Part shown: piece by piece, positions 6,220 through 10,033 of the stretch
Layout: each line of letters opens with the position of its first letter
How positions within the stretch are numbered: the stretch's first letter is position 1
DNA from: Promethearchaeota archaeon
GTDB lineage: Archaea; Asgardarchaeota; Lokiarchaeia; Sigyniarchaeales; SOKP01
Assembly: GCA_030615145.1 (NCBI GenBank)
Contig: JAUWZT010000134.1
Span: 1 to 10,033, forward strand
Direction: 5' to 3'
DNA length: 10,033 nucleotides
The notes under the pieces: model-generated
The model's input: the letters and a program-made list of their open reading frames with translations, nothing else
What the model was told of the DNA's origin: nothing
Databases searched by the model: none
Made by a program: the position numbers and the translations under genes

Positions 6220-7764
6220 CTAAAACTCATGTTTATCGATAGCAATAGACAACACGTCTTTTAAAAGAGAAAAACTTCCTCTATTCTTTATTAAGGTATA
6301 CGGGGGTATTTCAGGATATACTTGAATACGTTTTTTCAGTAATTTAACAACCTTTAAAATCGAAAACAACGAAGTTTTGTGAAAATTGATAAGAAAAGCG
6401 CTTAGAACTGCCTTAATAAGGAATTTATCTACTTTAAAAACGGTTGTAATAAAACCAAATTTTTCAGAAGCACTTAACCTAATTGATTCAAGCGACTCTT
6501 GATCAATTTTAGAAAGAAATTTTTTATCGTTAATATATTCAAGCTTATTTATAGACCCATTTTCAATTCTTACGAGCATAAGATTATTTGAATTTGGAGT
6601 TTCATTTCTTTGCTCAGTTAAAATAATTAAAATATTAGCATTTAGTCCTATATAAGTATCGATGAGCCCGAAAATAAAGTCCGGTATAGCCCAATGAGAA
6701 AGTTTCTTTAGATTAAGATTGATTCCAAAAAGTCTAATTAAAAACCTAACTAGAGTATTGGATATTTTTGGCTTGGGAACCATATTCCAATATAAATCGT
6801 AACTTCTGATTCCATACAAAAGCTTTTGGAAGATTAACTTTACTTTTTCTTTGCGCGGGGGAACTTCCATTTCAAATAATTCTGAAAGAAAATTGAGAAG
6901 AGAACTTTGGTCTATGCTAATTATTTTTTCAGTTTTTAAATCAGCTTGAAGGCCCTTTAAGTCTGGTAGGAGTTTTTGATGGTTAAAATTATATTTTTCG
7001 CTTTCTAACAATTTTAAATTGAGTTCAATTTCGGAATGTAAAGGTTTGGTATTTTCCTTTTTTATTGTTAGGAATATTGGTGGATTATTGGAATTTATTA
7101 CAAATAATGCGTTAAATGAGGGGATTACGCTTTCAATGAATTCAAAGACTTTTGAGAATTTAATGCCGTCCAGTAAAGTAACGCCACTTTTCAGAAATCT
7201 TAAAATATTTGGTTCAGGATAAATAAAAATTAATTCATGCTCTAGTAAAATTTGAATTATATCTAGAAGACTCTGAATAAATTCGTAATAAGTGGACTTG
7301 GTCAATCTTTCGCAGTGACTATTCATTAAATCGATGGTTCTTTTTCTTATCAATCTTATACAAGAAATCTTTATTCCGTGGTCTTTTTGTATAATTAATT
7401 GAATTCTATTGAAGAGTGTATCCAGATTATGTAAATCATCTTGTTTAATTTCAATAGAATCTTTAGGGAGTCCTTTAATTCTTGCATGTATTCCTGGTTT
7501 AGTAGTTTCATACAAGTAAAGTCCAAATACGATGTTATCGAGCTCGAAATCTGATATTACTATATCAAGAATATTTTGTTGGTCGTTTATGAATATTGGA
7601 TATAAGAGCTCAAACAAGCGATACAAAAGGAAGGGATTAATTTCATTTGGTGTTAAGGGAATTCTTACCGTTTCTTTTAACTCTTTTGGGTCTTCAATTA
7701 TATTTACTTTTGAGTTAAACTTTAAGATTTTTAGCCAGTTTTCCTTGAAAATTTGATTTATCAT
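6220..7764 (-). CDS. Uncharacterised 514-residue protein, downstream partner of the DUF362 gene
   Basis: I do not recognise this protein. It is rich in Leu, Ile, Lys, Asn and Phe, has two Cys (135 and 151), and shows no nucleotide-binding loop, metal motif, signal peptide or convincing membrane helix; the most hydrophobic stretches (about 160-182, 355-385 and 448-476) look like buried helices and strands. Secondary-structure patterns suggest a mainly helical N-terminal half. After that come alternating hydrophobic strands, such as ANILIILTE (376-384) and NLMLVRIENGSINKLEY (394-410), which look like a hairpin, then helical and basic segments ending VVKLLKKR (472-479). The ATG at 7764 comes 16 bases after the DUF362 stop, with a weak purine run, GAGAGA, overlapping that stop. 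The gene is therefore probably co-transcribed with the DUF362 gene, and any role may be linked to it. Its long open frame and coding-like composition make it a real gene. It may be restricted to one archaeal lineage. Confidence 0.8.
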   Translation of the reverse strand: MINQIFKENWLKILKFNSKVNIIEDPKELKETVRIPLTPNEINPFLLYRLFELLYPIFINDQQNILDIVISDFELDNIVFGLYLYETTKPGIHARIKGLPKDSIEIKQDDLHNLDTLFNRIQLIIQKDHGIKISCIRLIRKRTIDLMNSHCERLTKSTYYEFIQSLLDIIQILLEHELIFIYPEPNILRFLKSGVTLLDGIKFSKVFEFIESVIPSFNALFVINSNNPPIFLTIKKENTKPLHSEIELNLKLLESEKYNFNHQKLLPDLKGLQADLKTEKIISIDQSSLLNFLSELFEMEVPPRKEKVKLIFQKLLYGIRSYDLYWNMVPKPKISNTLVRFLIRLFGINLNLKKLSHWAIPDFIFGLIDTYIGLNANILIILTEQRNETPNSNNLMLVRIENGSINKLEYINDKKFLSKIDQESLESIRLSASEKFGFITTVFKVDKFLIKAVLSAFLINFHKTSLFSILKVVKLLKKRIQVYPEIPPYTLIKNRGSFSLLKDVLSIAIDKHEF

Positions 7765-7780
7765 ATGGAATTTAATCTCT

Positions 7781-9190
7781 CTATTTAGTTTTTTTATCTG
7801 TCTCTTGATTATAATAAGTTTTTATTAGATTATTAAAAAAGAATAAATTTGGGACTTGTGATTTTCCATAATAGCTGATAAGAGAATTTAAGCAATCAAA
7901 TCTACTTGGAGGACACCCTGGAAGTTCGACAATCTTTTTGTTTACTTTTTCTTTAATTTGGGGTTTATCTTGAGCTTTGGAATCTTTTTTTAGCTTTTTT
8001 TTAGCAGTTTCAAAGTAATCCTTGCTATTTGTAATAATAATATTTCTAAACTCACGATTCTCTGTGCTTTCAATAGCACAATCTCCAAACAAAATAATAT
8101 TTTCTAAAGATTCCGGTTTTGGAGGCTTTTCTCCGATCAAGAAGGATTGTTTTATTATATATTTTAAATCTTTTGTCATGTGAGTTTTCATTAGATTCAA
8201 TAGATGATACGCTTCTTTGAAGCATCCAGAGCAAATTCGCCCCGCTTTCACATGTGTATTTTTAATATTAATATCTTCTAATTTACTCACGCAAAAATCA
8301 ACAGATAACCTGATGTCTTCAAGATTTTCGCCTATTAACTTAATATTAGGTATATCAGTTATTCCTAATCTTCTATTACGCGCTTCTACGATGATATCAC
8401 TGTTTAATAAATCAATCTCGAACAATCTTAAAGTAATTAAATCAACTGCTACCGCATCATTTCCTACTACAATTAAATTTGTACGCTTTAAATTAGAATC
8501 TTTGTAGATAAACGGTCCAGCGCCTTCTAAAAAGTAGAATAGATCGTTTATAACTAGACTTGGCTTTTTAACGCTGAAAATATCAAGGATATTAGTAATT
8601 AAATCTTGTTTGTATTGATCTAAATGTAAGTAATCTTTTCCGCTTCTTACATTTTTTTGAATTTTTTGAAATTGATTAGACACAAGAGAATAGGTGTTTA
8701 GTAATGATATCGTGCATTTAAACAGAGGATCTACGCTAACTTGGTTCAATAAGATTAACCTATCAGATTCGAGTATTACTTTTGGAAATTCTATAGTTTT
8801 ACCATTTATCTCAACTGATTTCAAAGGGTATTTGTTTTGATCGTCTAAAAATACAAATTCTGCCCCCAGTTTTTCTATATACGACTGAATCCCTAAAGTT
8901 TTAGCAATCAAATCAGTTTTTAATCTATTAAAAGGATAACTCCCAACAAAAATCTTTTTCGCTTCTGCTTCTTTGCACAAATTTATTATAGTTTTAATTG
9001 TATCAAAATTAGTATTAACGGGAAAGCCTCCGGGCGTTCTTAAATTGATTTTAACGAAAACTTGATCCCCTTTTTCTACGAATCCCGAAATCCCGCCAAG
9101 TTTTTCAATTCCATCGGTTATTGCTTCACTTGGACTATTACTTTTAATAATTGCAACTTCAGTACTATTCATATTAGAGTTCTCTATCAC
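7781..9190 (-). CDS. DUF362-family protein with C-terminal cysteine motifs, possible Fe-S protein
   Basis: This is a 469-residue member of the DUF362 family, whose members often carry iron-sulfur clusters but mostly lack an assigned reaction. The core is seen in QVFVKINLRTPGG (residues 43-55), the strand-helix AEAKKIFVGSYPFN (75-88), and the hallmark VINDLFYFLEGAGPF (213-227) followed by LIVVGNDAVAVDLI (239-252). The two-cluster ferredoxin insert found in many relatives is absent. Instead the C-terminal part has GRICSGCFKEA (317-327; C320, C323), FGDCAIES (368-375; C371) and ELPGCPPSRFDC (422-433; C426, C433). Four or five of these cysteines could bind a [4Fe-4S] cluster, as GCPP does in other Fe-S proteins; this is inference. 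A Lys-rich linker (397-419) separates the last motif. The start at 9190 is GTG; the ATG at 9172 (residue 7) is a good alternative, as the domain begins near residue 9. The gene diverges from the PanK gene and likely forms an operon with the unknown gene downstream. Confidence 0.82.
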   Translation of the reverse strand: MIENSNMNSTEVAIIKSNSPSEAITDGIEKLGGISGFVEKGDQVFVKINLRTPGGFPVNTNFDTIKTIINLCKEAEAKKIFVGSYPFNRLKTDLIAKTLGIQSYIEKLGAEFVFLDDQNKYPLKSVEINGKTIEFPKVILESDRLILLNQVSVDPLFKCTISLLNTYSLVSNQFQKIQKNVRSGKDYLHLDQYKQDLITNILDIFSVKKPSLVINDLFYFLEGAGPFIYKDSNLKRTNLIVVGNDAVAVDLITLRLFEIDLLNSDIIVEARNRRLGITDIPNIKLIGENLEDIRLSVDFCVSKLEDINIKNTHVKAGRICSGCFKEAYHLLNLMKTHMTKDLKYIIKQSFLIGEKPPKPESLENIILFGDCAIESTENREFRNIIITNSKDYFETAKKKLKKDSKAQDKPQIKEKVNKKIVELPGCPPSRFDCLNSLISYYGKSQVPNLFFFNNLIKTYYNQETDKKTK

Positions 9191-9252
9191 AAAATATTAA
9201 AATTAAATAATTAAATAAATCTTTATTAAAATATTAAGAATGGTTAAATATT
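9191..9252. promoter_or_regulatory. Divergent promoter region between the DUF362 and PanK genes
   Basis: This 62-base, almost purely AT stretch must hold the promoters of two divergent genes. On the plus strand TTTATTAAAA (9222-9231) is centred about 27 bases before the TTG at 9253, the leaderless-type spacing. On the minus strand several T/A runs could serve (for example around 9201-9220), and the uncertain DUF362 start (9190 or 9172) prevents a choice. Confidence 0.4.
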
Positions 9253-10033
9253 TTGAAGCAATTTGAATTAAAGATTCGGTTAGAACATTCAGAATTAAAT
9301 ATTTCTTCTAATGTTGTAGGAGTAGATATCGGTCAGAGCTTAACAAAGGTTGCGTACCTTAAAGAAAATGAAATCATGCTATCTATGAGCCAAACGGGGT
9401 CAGATTTTCGTGAAATAATCGAATTTTTAGATTTTAATAGAAAAAATTTTAATTTTATTAATTTCACTGGAGGAAAGGCTTTTTCACTATATAAGAAATA
9501 TTCTAACGAAACTAAAACTAATTTAATTAACGAATTTGAAGCAAATATAGAAGGATTGGAGTTTCTCTATAAACATTATAAAAACAGGGCTCTACCGGTT
9601 TCATTAGTAGTTACTATAGGGACTGGAACATCAATTGTATTAAAAAACGATAATGTTGAACATATAGGAGGTTCTGCCATGGGTGGAGGTTTATTCATGG
9701 GACTAATTAAATTGTTATTTAATATGGATGACTATTTTGATGCAATTGATCTAGCTCGTAAGGGGAATCGATTTAGCATTGATTTAAAAGTAGATGACAT
9801 TTACGATATTGAAGATACTAGAGTCGATAAATTATTTAGAGAATTTACAGCAGCTTCTTTAGGCAAGATTAAAAAAGATTCTGATATCAAATCATTAAAA
9901 AAGGAAGATCTAATTAATTCCCTAATTGGAATTATTGGAGAAAATATTGGAACGATTGCTACTCTTATGGCTGAAAACTATAACGTGAAAAATATTGTTT
10001 TCTGTGGAGGCTTTCTGATGGGGAATAAAACTG
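9253..10033 (+). CDS. coaW: Type II pantothenate kinase, 3' end beyond window
   Basis: This is the type II (Fumble/CoaW-like) pantothenate kinase, which phosphorylates pantothenate with ATP as the first step from pantothenate to CoA. I read 260 codons to the window edge. Marks from the N-terminus: VGVDIGQSLTKVAYL (residues 22-36) phosphate loop, FTGGKAF (71-77), EFEANIEGLEFL (94-105), whose first Glu aligns with the catalytic Glu of the family, TIGTGTSIVL (121-130), HIGGSAMGGGLFMGLIKLL (137-155), DLKVDDIY (177-184), and the C-terminal NIVFCGGFLMGN (247-258). Type II enzymes are about 270 residues in Staphylococcus, so little seems missing. The start is placed at TTG 9253: the frame is open only from 9238, and every in-frame ATG lies after the phosphate loop. 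The TATA-like spacing fits a leaderless transcript there. Most archaea make CoA with pantoate kinase and phosphopantothenate synthetase instead, so this enzyme type is notable here. Confidence 0.9.
   Translation, partial: MKQFELKIRLEHSELNISSNVVGVDIGQSLTKVAYLKENEIMLSMSQTGSDFREIIEFLDFNRKNFNFINFTGGKAFSLYKKYSNETKTNLINEFEANIEGLEFLYKHYKNRALPVSLVVTIGTGTSIVLKNDNVEHIGGSAMGGGLFMGLIKLLFNMDDYFDAIDLARKGNRFSIDLKVDDIYDIEDTRVDKLFREFTAASLGKIKKDSDIKSLKKEDLINSLIGIIGENIGTIATLMAENYNVKNIVFCGGFLMGNKT

Noticed and set aside
7019..7222. 67-codon plus-strand open frame inside the 514-residue gene
   Set aside because: It is antisense to a much longer coherent coding frame, with no promoter, ribosome site or recognisable motif.
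7532..7756. 74-codon plus-strand open frame near the start of the 514-residue gene
   Set aside because: It is Ser/Phe-rich and antisense to the coding strand, with no supporting signals.
8217..8507. 96-codon plus-strand open frame inside the DUF362 gene
   Set aside because: It is antisense to the clear DUF362 core motifs. Its length is explained by the low stop frequency opposite that gene.
9240..9266. ATG at 9240 as the start of the pantothenate kinase
   Set aside because: It is in another frame and meets TGA after eight codons. The kinase frame is only reached from TTG at 9253.
1..10033. CRISPR array, transposon, integrase, tRNA or defence cluster
   Set aside because: I saw no spaced repeats, terminal inverted repeats, transposase motifs, tRNA-like arms or defence-type domains on either strand. 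The genes are mostly core metabolism with short gaps.

Overview
This AT-rich window comes from an archaeon. The evidence is an archaeal-type NOG1 GTPase, two enzymes of methanofuran synthesis (MfnF and MfnE), an archaeal/fungal-type aspartate-semialdehyde dehydrogenase, and TATA-box-like elements at regular distances from the starts. The coiled-coil/helical-repeat protein, the DUF362 protein and the general style fit an Asgard archaeon such as a Lokiarchaeia relative. That placement is inference; no rRNA or other marker here settles it.

Layout. Positions 1-4986 are all on the minus strand. Read in transcription order they are: a four-repeat coiled-coil/TPR-like protein (4986-3625), NOG1 (3569-2529), a glyoxalase-fold (VOC) protein resembling methylmalonyl-CoA epimerase (2369-1893), MfnF (1814-735) and MfnE (718 to beyond the window edge). 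A short divergent promoter region (4987-5100) separates this block from a plus-strand aspartate-semialdehyde dehydrogenase gene (5101-6210). That gene converges, with nine bases between stops, on a minus-strand pair: a DUF362 protein with C-terminal cysteines (9190-7781), then a 514-residue protein I do not recognise (7764-6220). A second divergent region (9191-9252) leads to a plus-strand type II pantothenate kinase that runs off the right edge. No gap exceeds about 160 bases. I saw no tRNA, rRNA, CRISPR array, insertion sequence or other mobile element.

How the genes fit together. Most are core metabolism or housekeeping: ribosome assembly (NOG1), the aspartate-family amino acids (Asd), CoA synthesis (PanK) and the one-carbon carrier methanofuran (MfnF and MfnE). 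MfnF and MfnE act at consecutive steps and are clearly co-transcribed: 16 bases apart, with a good Shine-Dalgarno before mfnE. Genes that look first in their transcript lack a Shine-Dalgarno. They instead have a TATA-like element about 36 bases (short leader) or about 27 bases (leaderless) upstream. Two genes, mfnE and the pantothenate kinase, seem to start with TTG and are easily missed. The parts most open to discovery are the DUF362/unknown-protein pair and the coiled-coil repeat protein. I do not see a clear new defence, mobile or secretion system here.
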